Source: Marinobacter caseinilyticus (lineage in GTDB: Bacteria; Pseudomonadota; Gammaproteobacteria; Pseudomonadales; Oleiphilaceae). From it: DNA of 64,000 nt. Positions within the stretch are counted from its first letter, which is position 1, and every line of letters begins with the position of its first letter. Where the stretch lies: NCBI RefSeq assembly GCF_011074955.1, contig NZ_WUQJ01000013.1, forward strand, positions 1 through 64,000, given 5' to 3'. The translations under genes and the position numbers were made by a program. Below, one piece after another: positions 17,700-25,489 of this stretch. The notes beneath the pieces are model-generated. The model worked only from the letters and a program-made list of their open reading frames with translations. It was not told the origin of the DNA and made no database searches.

Positions 17700-19157
17700 G
17701 TGAGCGTTCTGAACAATTTCCACATTGAACATCAATATCTCAATCTACCCGATGCGTTTTACAGCCGTGTGCAGCCGAACCCGCTGAAAGGCGGTCGTAT
17801 GGTGTGCTTTAACCATGACCTTGCCACCGAAATGGGATTCCACACAGACAACCCCGAGGACTGGACGGCCGTGGGCACGGGGCAGGCATTGCTTGAGGGC
17901 ATGGACCCGGTAGCGATGAAGTACACCGGGCATCAATTTGGCATGTACAACCCGGACCTGGGCGACGGACGCGGGCTGCTGCTCTGGGAAACCATTGGAC
18001 CGGACAACCGGCGCTGGGACTGGCACCTGAAAGGCGCGGGGCAAACCCCATACTCCCGCTTCGGTGATGGCCGCGCGGTATTACGCTCATCTATCCGGGA
18101 ATACCTCTGCAGCGAGGCAATGCACCACTTGGGCATCCCGACCACCCGGGCACTGTTCCTGGTCAGCGCGAAAGACCCGATACGGCGTGAATCCCTGGAA
18201 ACTGCCGCAACGCTCTTGCGGGTCGCCGAAAGCCACATCCGGTTTGGGCACTTTGAATTCGCCGCTCACCATGAAGGCAAAGAAGCGCTTACCACCCTGA
18301 TGAATCACACCATTCGGTTGCACTTCCCTCACCTGGAGAAGCTCCCCGAGCGTGACCGGTATCAGCAATGGCTGGCCGAAGTGGTGGCGCGCACAGCCCG
18401 GCTCGTCGCTCAGTGGCAAAGCGTTGGCTTTTGTCACGGAGTGATGAACAGCGACAACATGTCGATCATCGGAGATACCTTCGATTATGGGCCGTACGCC
18501 TTTCTTGATGACTTTGATGCCGGCTATATCTGCAACCACACCGACCAGGGTGGACGCTACGCCTATAACCGCCAGCCTGAAATTGGCTTCATCAACTGCC
18601 AGTTCCTGGCTCGCGCCATGGTTTCGGTGATGCCGGAAGAAGACATCCACCAGGCCCTGCGGACTTACGAAAAAGCCTACAACGAGACTTTTCTGACCAC
18701 CATGCGCAGGAAGATTGGGCTGGAGGTCCCGCTGGAATCGGATATTAACATCATCATGGATCTGTTCAGCATGCTCCATGAACACCACGTTGATTACACC
18801 CTGTTCTTCCGTGGCTTATCGACACTACCCGCGAAAGGCGCAGCACCAATACGCGACCTCTTTGTTGATCGCGAAACGGCAGACCATTGGCTGGCGCGCT
18901 ATGCCGAACGGCTACAACAGGAGACCCGCACACCGGAGGCGCGTCAAGCCGCCATGAGCCGCGTTAACCCCAAATACATCCTGCGAAACTATCTGGCCCA
19001 GCAGGTCATACAGGACGCCCAGACTGGCCAATACGACAGCCTGCACCGGCTGTTGAAGGTGCTGGAAAAGCCGTTCGATGAACAGCCAGAGAATGAGGAC
19101 TACGCCAAGTTGCCACCGGACTGGGGCAAGCATTTGAACATCAGTTGTTCGAGCTGA
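17700..19157 (+). CDS. selO: SelO family protein adenylyltransferase (YdiU)
   Basis: A 485-aa pseudokinase-fold enzyme that transfers AMP to proteins. Family blocks are clear: MKYTGHQFGMYNPDLGDGRG, WHLKGAGQTPYSRFGDGRAV, LRSSIREYLCSEAMHHLG, FCHGVMNSDNMSI and DYGPYAFLDDFD. The last carries the metal-binding Asp. It ends NISCSS, the conserved C-terminal Cys-Ser-Ser that is Sec in animal SelO. No ATG is near the N terminus. I prefer GTG 17700 (VSVLNNFHIEH); a TTG at 17667 is also open and no clear ribosome-binding site decides it. Degenerate copies of its last 75-90 bp occur three times downstream. Confidence 0.93.
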   Translation: MSVLNNFHIEHQYLNLPDAFYSRVQPNPLKGGRMVCFNHDLATEMGFHTDNPEDWTAVGTGQALLEGMDPVAMKYTGHQFGMYNPDLGDGRGLLLWETIGPDNRRWDWHLKGAGQTPYSRFGDGRAVLRSSIREYLCSEAMHHLGIPTTRALFLVSAKDPIRRESLETAATLLRVAESHIRFGHFEFAAHHEGKEALTTLMNHTIRLHFPHLEKLPERDRYQQWLAEVVARTARLVAQWQSVGFCHGVMNSDNMSIIGDTFDYGPYAFLDDFDAGYICNHTDQGGRYAYNRQPEIGFINCQFLARAMVSVMPEEDIHQALRTYEKAYNETFLTTMRRKIGLEVPLESDINIIMDLFSMLHEHHVDYTLFFRGLSTLPAKGAAPIRDLFVDRETADHWLARYAERLQQETRTPEARQAAMSRVNPKYILRNYLAQQVIQDAQTGQYDSLHRLLKVLEKPFDEQPENEDYAKLPPDWGKHLNISCSS

Positions 19158-19216
19158 TGACCACTCAAGAGGCGCAAGCCGCTCGCAGTCACGAATATCC
19201 GCAAACGCTGCTGCTT

Positions 19217-19316
19217 TAATGCACCCGACACCTCAGCTTTGAAGCAGGCTCCCAGCCTGCCGGATTGGCCTGCAGGGCCCTGACGGGCCCTCCGAAGCTG
19301 AAGCGTCGGCTACGAA
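19217..19316. repeat. REP-like palindrome pair after selO
   Basis: Two inverted arms: a degenerate CCGACACCTCAGC/TTTGAAGCAGGC near 19230 and TCCGAAGCTGAAGCGTC/GGCTACG at 19291-19314. They flank a GC-rich centre with CAGCCTGCCGG and GGGCCCTGACGGGCCC. This is the same arrangement as at 22548-22643. It lies downstream of the selO stop and just before the first degenerate selO-tail copy. Confidence 0.75.
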
Positions 19317-19319
19317 AAG

Positions 19320-19400
19320 CCCTTCGACCGAAGAGAACGAGGACTGTGGCAATTTGCCGCCAGACTGGGGTCAGCCTTTGAATATCATTTGTTCGAGTGG
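19320..19400 (+). repeat. Degenerate copy 1 of the selO 3' end
   Basis: Aligned with the real selO end (19071-19157) this reads as PFD...EENEDCGNLPPDWGQ, then PLNIICSSG. It keeps the LPPDWG and CSS parts but has lost a few codons and the stop. It has no start codon or ribosome-binding site and is taken as a duplication scar. It lies directly after a REP-like arm and before the first small membrane-protein gene. The remainder of 19401-19495 shows no feature. Confidence 0.8.
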
Positions 19401-19495
19401 GTGGGTTTTAGTCATCCCCTCCCCAAGGTAAGTTCTTCATCCGCAGGGTGCCGGCAACCGCCAGAATATCGCTTTCAGTGCCTTATTAGAGAAAC

Positions 19496-19951
19496 TCATT
19501 CTACCAATTTCATGAAGCTGTAACCGATGGCCATCGCGACCCCAATCAACCACTGCCAATATTGATAAACCTTCAGTGGGAGCAACAATTGGGGAGGCAA
19601 CTGGCTAAAGTCATAATGGTCAAAGTCTCTGCGGTTCAATCGAGTGTTGACAGACGACAGCGCATACAGCGTAAGCCGATGGAACTTAGAGAACCAGTCG
19701 TCACCGCGACGCTTCAATGTTTCAACGATTTCAGGATCAACAATATCATCGACCTTTGGGACCAGCCGATTCATAAGATAGAAAGTAAACCCAAACCAAA
19801 ATAAAATGCTGGGCAAAATGAAAAAACCGGCAACAACCGTAAACTTCACAATAAGAATACGATCTTCCAAAACTCCAACAACCCAGACTGACAGCGCTAA
19901 CCAAATGAATAAAGGAGCAAATATCAGGAAGTTCAGAACCCGCAAATTCAT
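19496..19951 (-). CDS. Small membrane protein, immunity-like, copy A
   Basis: A 151-aa protein with two hydrophobic helices at the N terminus (FLIFAPLFIWLALSVWVVGV and VAGFFILPSILFWFGFTFYL) and one at the C terminus. Between them is a soluble segment containing DDWFSKFHRLTLYALSS and RLNRRDFDHYDF. It is clearly paralogous to the 20679-21158 product, which shares DDWF-KFHRLT-Y-LS, RLN-RD and LP-L-PL. Its ATG overlaps the stop of the upstream effector-like remnant (ATGA). I do not recognise a named family. Position, small size and membrane location suggest an immunity protein for the adjacent effector-like gene; this is inference. The reading frame is intact. Confidence 0.75.
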   Translation of the reverse strand: MNLRVLNFLIFAPLFIWLALSVWVVGVLEDRILIVKFTVVAGFFILPSILFWFGFTFYLMNRLVPKVDDIVDPEIVETLKRRGDDWFSKFHRLTLYALSSVNTRLNRRDFDHYDFSQLPPQLLLPLKVYQYWQWLIGVAMAIGYSFMKLVE

Positions 19952-20389
19952 GGTGTTTTAACCGGATAAGTTGCTTCGAAAACCACCTCACCAAGAAAGC
20001 CGCCCAAAAGCCCGATCCCCGTTCCACCTATAAAACCACCGGCAGCGCCAGCTACCAGACCGCACCACAGAAAACTTGAACCAGCAGAAGGTAATGCAAA
20101 GATTGCGCTACAAGCACCATATGCTAACGAACCGCCCGCCACACCTCCAAAGACACGACCGGCAAAACCAGAAGACTCAATAACCTTCGTTTTATGACAG
20201 AACCGATCATTGTCAGACACGAAGGCTTTTTTGATCGTTTCGTAAGTCAGCGCACCATCAATCGCGATGGTCAGATAGCCACCGTTTTTCAAAGGCGGAC
20301 ACAAGATCGCAATAAAGGTATCTGGTTAATTCGGCAAGTAATTGATGACGGCGGACAACATGAAAGCTGACTTTTTGCGGAACACTCAT
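19948..20389 (-). pseudogene. Remnant of the effector-like gene, copy A (internal deletion)
   Basis: Compared with copy B (21155-22224), this copy keeps the ribosome-binding site, the ATG at 20389 and codons 1-32 (MSVPQKVSFHVVRRHQLLAE and following). It has lost about 608 bp and resumes in the C-terminal part at LKNGGYLTIAIDGALTYET. The loss is not a multiple of three, so translation from the real start runs out of frame and stops soon after. The C-terminal frame itself is open from a TTG at 20304 (118 aa) but has no ribosome-binding site. It retains the glycine-zipper hydrophobic end (GLVAGAAGGFIGGTGIG). The gene ends overlapping the small membrane-protein start. Confidence 0.82.
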
Positions 20390-20444
20390 TGACGGATCTC
20401 CCTGATCACATTCTTCCATTCCGTTGGAATTACTGACTTCGTAT

Positions 20445-20466
20445 TTTCGGGCATGAACGCCCGAAA
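20445..20466. promoter_or_regulatory. Hairpin in the leader of effector-like copy A
   Basis: Arms TTTCGGGC (20445-20452) and GCCCGAAA (20459-20466) pair around ATGAAC, about 55 bp upstream of the copy A ATG. Copy B has the same hairpin at 22278-22299 (TTGGGC-ATAAAC-GCCCGAA). Its conservation between otherwise diverged flanks suggests a leader role, for example in expression control of the duplicated gene. Confidence 0.5.
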
Positions 20467-20504
20467 GAAACTAGCCCGCAGAGCACTTGATTGCAAGCGG
20501 CACA

Positions 20505-20555
20505 CCGGCCTGCCGGATTGACCTACAGGGCCCTCCGAAGCTGAAGCGTCGGCTA
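20505..20555. repeat. REP-like palindrome arm between copies A and B
   Basis: CCGGCCTGCCGG, then CAGGGCCC, then CTCCGAAGCTGAAGCGTC plus GGCTA. This is the same right-hand half of the element as at 22335-22399 and 19261-19314. It is placed directly before the second degenerate selO-tail copy. Confidence 0.75.
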
Positions 20556-20562
20556 TAATGAA

Positions 20563-20637
20563 CCCTTCGAGGCAGCAAATGCGCTAATTTACCAACCGGA
20601 CTGAGGTAAGCCTATGAATACCTGTTGTTCGAGTTGA
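20563..20637 (+). repeat. Degenerate copy 2 of the selO 3' end
   Basis: The most eroded copy. It aligns to the selO end as ANALIYQPD, stop, GKPMNTCCSS, stop. The terminal TGTTGTTCGAGTTGA is almost identical to the real selO end. It has an internal stop and no coding role. It sits between the REP-like arm and the second small membrane-protein gene. Confidence 0.75.
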
Positions 20638-20678
20638 AAGTATGCAGCACAGGACAGCTCTGAACACCTGAGTGCAAG

Positions 20679-21158
20679 CTAAATATTTACGCCAACCACC
20701 CCTCCTAACTTTATTGAGCCAAACCCTATTAACAACGATAGTGCGCACAAGATAAGCCACTGCATAAAAACTCGTAGTGGCATGCTCAGTTCCTTGGGCA
20801 AATGCTGGAAATCAAAGTGTGGATGGTCCCGATGATTTAGCCGACGGCTCATTGTTGAAAGCGAATAGATGGTCAGTCGATGAAATTTATGGAACCAGTC
20901 ATCACTGCGACTCTCAAGGATGCTGCACAAGCCTGGTTCAACTATCCTGTCCACCTCTGGGACAACCCTATACATGACGTAAAGAGTGTATCCAATGAAA
21001 ACGAAGCTACCAGGTAAAAAAAACATCCCGCTAATCATCGTTGAATAGAAAAGCAAGTGCTCATTCGCTTGGTGGCCCAACCAAAGTATGACGACTGATA
21101 AAACCAACCAAATCAGAGACAATGAAGCGAGAAAAACACGAAGCTTTTTGATGTTCAT
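20679..21158 (-). CDS. Small membrane protein, immunity-like, copy B
   Basis: A 159-aa protein, intact, with two N-terminal hydrophobic helices (LASLSLIWLVLSVVILWLG and STMISGMFFLPGSFVFIGYT), a charged middle (DDWFHKFHRLTIYSLSTM, RRLNHRDHPHFDF) and a C-terminal hydrophobic helix. It is a diverged paralogue of copy A. The start codon overlaps the stop of the effector-like gene in an ATGA arrangement (21155-21158), showing translational coupling. The coupling and the joint duplication with the effector-like gene are the grounds for suggesting immunity against a membrane-acting toxin. No known family is recognised. Confidence 0.75.
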   Translation of the reverse strand: MNIKKLRVFLASLSLIWLVLSVVILWLGHQANEHLLFYSTMISGMFFLPGSFVFIGYTLYVMYRVVPEVDRIVEPGLCSILESRSDDWFHKFHRLTIYSLSTMSRRLNHRDHPHFDFQHLPKELSMPLRVFMQWLILCALSLLIGFGSIKLGGVVGVNI

Positions 21159-22224
21159 TTTATTGGTACCGAAAAAGCTTTTTTGTACAAATATTCAACA
21201 CCGTCCGATGCTTCGCTACCAAGACTTCTACCAAAAACATCACCAGCCGTGCCCCCAACAAAACCACCGGCAGCACCAGCAACTAAACCACACCATAGTA
21301 AACTCGCCCCCCAGAAGGCAAAACGAAAATAGCATTGCAGACAGCATATGCGGCCATGCCACCAACAACCCCACCACCAACTCGGCCCGCAAAACCTGAC
21401 GACTCTACAACGGTTGTTCGACGACAAAATCTGTCGTCTCCAGAGGCACAAGCCTTTACAATTGTATCGAGCGTCAGCGCACCATCAATCGCGATGGTCA
21501 GATAGCCACCGTTTTTCAAATACCGAGTGGTTTGTGCGAGGCGGTCAAAATGTGGCTGAAAGCCTTTTACCCCGCCATCGATCCCGTGGCGTTCCCAGTG
21601 CAGAACCTGGCTTTTGGTGCTTATTTTTAGCGCACTCCTGGCAGCCATGTCTCTGGGTGTACCCAGGGCAAGAGTGCGTGAGAGCCGGCCCATATCGGTA
21701 TCCAGTGCGGCATACAGGTGCTGTCGGTGGGTATAGAACTGCGATGTCAGCTTGCCATGGGCTTTAAATGTTTGGACATAACGGCTTTCCAGATTTTTCA
21801 GCGTGCGGCCAAGTGCCTTGGTCTGAATCGAGACGCCTGCAACAAGCCCACTGGCGAACGTATTAGCCCCGTTGGCAATACCTTTTACGACGCTCGGATT
21901 TTCCGCCGCATTTTTTATCATCGCGGGATTTTCGGCAAAGGTCTGCCTCTGAGCCGCATCCATCTGGTTAACAATCACTATGTTAAAGCTAGCGACCATC
22001 GCCTGGATATCGGCTTCAACATTCGAGGGGAAACAGGCCGGTTCCGGCAGATAGAGCATTTGCCCGGGGATCAGAGCACCAAAACTGTCCGGCGCCGGTT
22101 CGTTGAGCCTCATGAAATCTTTTGCCGAGGCGGACACAAGATCGCCGTAAAGGTATCTGGTTAATTCGGCAAGCGATTGCTGACGGCGGACAACATGAAA
22201 GCTGACTTTTTGCGGAACACTCAT
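21155..22224 (-). pseudogene. LysM-like effector-like gene, copy B, frameshifted in a six-G tract
   Basis: The start is ATG 22224 with AGGGAGAT upstream. The N terminus (residues about 8-55, VVRRQQSLAELTRYLYGD to PGQMLYLPEP) is LysM-like. A helical middle (residues 60-200) follows, and the C-terminal third is hydrophobic and glycine-rich: GFAGRVGGGVVGGMAAY and CGLVAGAAGGFVGGTAGD. No signal peptide. The frame breaks at CCCCCC 21307-21312 (GGGGGG in the gene). Adding one G restores continuity with the C-terminal part (SLLWCGLVAGAAGG) and yields about 356 aa that align end to end with copy A's C terminus. Glycine-zipper ends plus membrane partners occur in pore-forming type VI effectors such as Tse4; this function is inference. 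Sequencing error, decay and phase variation are all possible. Confidence 0.78.
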
Positions 22225-22334
22225 TGACGGATCTCCCTGATCACATTCTTCCATTCCGTTGGAATTACTGACATTGTTTTTTGGGCATAAACGCCCGAAA
22301 GAAACTAGCCCGCCGAGCACTTGATTGCAAGTGG

Positions 22335-22399
22335 CCCCAGCCTGCCAGATTGACCCTCACGGCCCTGGCGGGCCCTCCGAAGCTGAAGCATCGGCTACG
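22335..22399. repeat. REP-like palindrome arm upstream of effector-like copy B
   Basis: CAGCCTGCCAGATTGACC, then GGCCCTGGCGGGCCC, then TCCGAAGCTGAAGCATC plus GGCTACG (22376-22399). It is the counterpart of 20505-20555 and leads straight into the third selO-tail copy. Confidence 0.75.
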
Positions 22400-22403
22400 A
22401 AAA

Positions 22404-22547
22404 CCCTTCGACGGCAGAGAACGAAGACTGTGCCAAGTTGCCACCGGATCGGGGTAAGCCTTTGAACATCTATTGTTCGAGTTGATTGCCGCTCAAGAGG
22501 CGCAAGCCGGTCACAGTGAAAGATACCCGCGAACACTGCCGTTTTAA
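22404..22547 (+). repeat. Degenerate copy 3 of the selO 3' end and its downstream flank
   Basis: It aligns with selO as GENEDCAKLPPDRGKPLN, then IYCSS and stop (22483-22485). Similarity continues past the stop: CTCAAGAGGCGCAAGCCG and CGTTTTAATG match the 60 bp after the true selO stop. The duplicated block therefore contained the selO end plus its flank, not just coding sequence. It is not expressed as a gene. Confidence 0.82.
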
Positions 22548-22643
22548 TGTAGCCGACGCTTCAGCTTCGGAGCAGGCCCACCGGCCTGCCAAACTCACCC
22601 CTAGGGCCCTGGCGGGCCCTCCGAAGCTGAAGCATCGGCTACG
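22548..22643. repeat. Complete REP-like inverted pair (BIME-like)
   Basis: The left arm TGTAGCCGACGCTTCAGC plus TTCGGA (22548-22571) and the right arm TCCGAAGCTGAAGCATC plus GGCTACG (22620-22643) are inverted copies separated by 48 bp containing CCGGCCTGCC and GGGCCCTGGCGGGCCC. This is the clearest full example of the element in the window. The rest of 22225-22692 contains only these duplicated pieces. Confidence 0.85.
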
Positions 22644-22692
22644 AAATGCCCTCTAACAGCAGAGGTTAGCGCGCCCTGACACGGCCTTCATT

Positions 22693-24210
22693 CTATGACA
22701 CCGCCTTCGCGGCAATGATCTTGTTGTGCCACTCGACCGGGCCGGTTTGGTGCACCGACGTGCCTTTGGAATCCACTGCCACTGTGACTGGCATGTCTTC
22801 AACTTCAAACTCGTAGATCGCCTCCATGCCCAGCTCCTCAAAAGCAACCACTTCGGCTTTCTTAATGGCTTTGGAGACCAGATACGCGGAACCACCCACG
22901 GCCATCAGGTAAACAGCGCCGAATTCGCGAATCGCATCAATGGCAACCTGACCGCGTTCGGCCTTACCGATCATGCCAGTCAGGCCGGTTTTCTCCAGCA
23001 TGGTGCGGGTGAATTTATCCATCCGGGTGGCGGTGGTCGGTCCAGCGGGACCCACTACTTCTTCCCGGACCGGATCCACCGGGCCCACGTAATAAATGAA
23101 GCGGCCTTTCATGCTGACCGGCAGCTCTTCACCCCGGTCGATCATATCCACCATTTTTTTATGGGCGGCATCGCGGCCGGTCAACATCTTGCCCGACAGT
23201 AATACCGTTTCACCCGGCTTCCAGTCTTTTACATCTTCCGGGGTAACCGTATCCAGGTTGACCCGGCGAACACTGTCGCCCACCTCCCAGGTGATCTCGG
23301 GCCAGTCTTCCAGGCTCGGGGGGGTCTGCAATGACGGGCCCGAGCCATCCAGCACAAAATGGGCGTGACGGGTTGCGGCGCAATTGGGAATGATTGCCAC
23401 CGGCTTGTTCGCGGCATGGGTCGGGTAGTCCTTCACTTTCACATCAAGTACGGTGGTCAGGCCTCCGAGTCCCTGGGCGCCGATGCCCAGGTCGTTCACC
23501 TTGTCAAACAGCTCAAGGCGCAGCTCTTCAGCACGATTGGATGCACCGCTGGCCTGCAGGTCATGGATATCAATCGGATCGAGCAGCGATTCCTTGGCCA
23601 GTTGCATCGCTTTCTCCGCCGTCCCCCCGATACCAATACCCAACATGCCTGGCGGACACCAACCGGCGCCCATGAGAGGAATCATCTTCAAGACCCACTC
23701 GACCACGGAATCGGAGGGATTCAGCATGGCAAACTTGGATTTGGCTTCCGAGCCACCGCCCTTGGCGGCAACATGAACGTCCACGGTATTACCCGGTACA
23801 ATCTTGTAATGGATAATCGCCGGTGTATTGTCTTTGGTGTTCGTGCGCTTACCGTCCGGGTCTGCCAAAATTGATGCCCGAAGCACATTGTCCGGGTGCA
23901 TGTAGGCCCGTCGAACGCCTTCGTTAATAATATCGTCCAATGCCATATCGGCTTCCCAGCGGACGTCCATACCAACGGTCACGAACACCGTCACAATGCC
24001 GGTATCCTGGCACAGTGGCCGCTTACCCTGGGCACACATCCGGGAATTGATCAGAATTTGCGCCATGGCGTCTTTCGCCGCTTGGGACTCTTCCTTTTTA
24101 TACGCTTCGTACACACCCTGAATGAAATCTTTCGGATGGTAATAGGAAATGAACTGCAGCGCGTCTGCTACGCTCTCGATCAGGTCGTCCTGGCGAATAG
24201 TCGTGGTCAT
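22693..24210 (-). CDS. fumA: Fumarate hydratase class I (iron-sulfur)
   Basis: A 505-aa fumarase that interconverts fumarate and malate in the TCA cycle with a [4Fe-4S] cluster. The three expected cysteine contexts are present: LCQDTGIVTVFVTVG, GAGWCPPGMLGIGIGG and NCAATRHAHFVLDG. The C-terminal beta domain has VVGPAGPTTATRMDKFT and VDSKGTSVHQTGP, as in FumA/FumB. The length fits the single-chain bacterial form. The gene is monocistronic; its start (ATG with GAGATT upstream) is divergent from an enoyl-CoA hydratase gene. Being iron-dependent and oxygen-sensitive, it usually has a class II back-up elsewhere. Confidence 0.96.
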   Translation of the reverse strand: MTTTIRQDDLIESVADALQFISYYHPKDFIQGVYEAYKKEESQAAKDAMAQILINSRMCAQGKRPLCQDTGIVTVFVTVGMDVRWEADMALDDIINEGVRRAYMHPDNVLRASILADPDGKRTNTKDNTPAIIHYKIVPGNTVDVHVAAKGGGSEAKSKFAMLNPSDSVVEWVLKMIPLMGAGWCPPGMLGIGIGGTAEKAMQLAKESLLDPIDIHDLQASGASNRAEELRLELFDKVNDLGIGAQGLGGLTTVLDVKVKDYPTHAANKPVAIIPNCAATRHAHFVLDGSGPSLQTPPSLEDWPEITWEVGDSVRRVNLDTVTPEDVKDWKPGETVLLSGKMLTGRDAAHKKMVDMIDRGEELPVSMKGRFIYYVGPVDPVREEVVGPAGPTTATRMDKFTRTMLEKTGLTGMIGKAERGQVAIDAIREFGAVYLMAVGGSAYLVSKAIKKAEVVAFEELGMEAIYEFEVEDMPVTVAVDSKGTSVHQTGPVEWHNKIIAAKAVS

Positions 24211-24398
24211 GGCAATCTCATCGGTTGGAAGTTATGAGTCTGTTAAAACAATCGAACGGGCGCAGAGTTTACCAGCGAGCGACCGCTTTATACAGACTGG
24301 GCACATTGCGATGTTTCGGTCCAACGCCTTTGCAATTCCATAGAGCGATGGGGTTAAATCCTTGACTCCGTCCCGCCCCCACATAACAGGAGCCCCAT

Positions 24399-25172
24399 GT
24401 GAGCGACCTTATTGTCACCGAAAAACTGCACCAGCTACTGATCGTCCGGATTAATCGGCCAACGCGTAAAAATGCCCTGACCCACGACATGTACGCAGCG
24501 CTGGGCGACGCCCTGCAAGCGGGCCATGACGATGACGACGTTCGCTGCATCCTGTTCACCGGCACGCATGACTGCTTCACTGCAGGCAATGACCTGAGCG
24601 ACTTTGCCGAGGGCCTGCCGGGAGACTTCCAAACAACCCCGGTCGGACGGTTCCTGTTCGGACTGGCAAACGCCAACAAACCGGTGGTTGCGGCAGTGAA
24701 TGGACCGGCGGTGGGCATTGGCACCACTATGCTGCTGCATTGTGACCTGGTGTTTGCGGGCAGCAACACACGGTTCCAGATGCCCTTTGCCAATCTTGGC
24801 CTGTGCCCCGAGGGCGGCTCAAGCCTGTTGCTACCGACCTGGCTCGGACGGGTTCGCGCAGCGGAGCTGCTTATGTTGGGGGGCACATTTAAAGCCGAAG
24901 AGGCCCTCGGACTGGGGCTGATCAACCGCATCTGTGATCCTGCAGAAACAGAAACCATGGCCGTGGCCGCGTGCAACCAGTTGGCAGCGCAGCCACCGGC
25001 GGCGATCCGGGCAACCAAAGAGCTGCTCAACCGGCCCAATCAAGAGGCGTTGAAAGCCGCAATGCTGGCCGAAGGCGAACTGTTCGGGGAGCGCCTCCAG
25101 TCGCCTGAGGCCGCGGAAGCGTTCCGCGCCTTTGCCGAAAAACGCAAGCCCGACTTTTCAAGTTTTAAATAA
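24399..25172 (+). CDS. Enoyl-CoA hydratase/isomerase family protein
   Basis: A 257-aa crotonase-fold protein starting at GTG 24399 with CAGGAG 8 nt upstream. The two oxyanion-hole segments are present: GTHDCFTAGNDLSDF and AAVNGPAVGIGTTMLL. The catalytic-position region reads NLGLCPEGGSSLLLP, which has one Glu, as in isomerase-like or single-Glu members, so hydratase activity is uncertain. The C terminus (EAFRAFAEKRKPDF) is typical of the family. It probably acts in fatty-acid or acyl-CoA metabolism; no beta-oxidation partners are adjacent, so the substrate cannot be stated. Confidence 0.88.
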   Translation: MSDLIVTEKLHQLLIVRINRPTRKNALTHDMYAALGDALQAGHDDDDVRCILFTGTHDCFTAGNDLSDFAEGLPGDFQTTPVGRFLFGLANANKPVVAAVNGPAVGIGTTMLLHCDLVFAGSNTRFQMPFANLGLCPEGGSSLLLPTWLGRVRAAELLMLGGTFKAEEALGLGLINRICDPAETETMAVAACNQLAAQPPAAIRATKELLNRPNQEALKAAMLAEGELFGERLQSPEAAEAFRAFAEKRKPDFSSFK

Positions 25173-25323
25173 AGCGTTTTGGGAAGTTCCCCTGGAGCCC
25201 CCCGGCACGGCCAATCAACCATAGGATGCCCCGGAGGTGCTCGACAAACCTCAAACAGCCATCTATTTTTCAAACAGGTCAACATCTCTTGACTGCGCCA
25301 TCAAGAATCACACTTTAGAGCGA

Positions 25324-25353
25324 TCAACAGGTTGCTTTGTCTTTCGTTATAGT
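25324..25353 (+). promoter_or_regulatory. Candidate sigma-70 promoter of the lipase lipoprotein gene
   Basis: TCAACA (25324-25329) and TATAGT (25348-25353) are separated by 18 bp, 4/6 and 5/6 matches to consensus, with the gene start 137 bp downstream. No other feature is seen in 25173-25489. Confidence 0.35.
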
Positions 25354-25489
25354 CAGATAGATAGAAAGTGGCGGCGAGTGCCGGCCAGGATTTCCAGGAA
25401 TACCAGCGGCTGAAAACAGGCTTACCGGTCCCAACCGGCCCTATCAGCGGCTGACAATAACGACACAACAACAGGAAAGGGTTCCACCC

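Noticed and set aside
19948..20304. A 118-aa reading frame (TTG start) as an independent gene
   Set aside because: It is the C-terminal end of the duplicated effector-like gene, lacks a ribosome-binding site, and its natural start is out of frame because of the 608-bp deletion.
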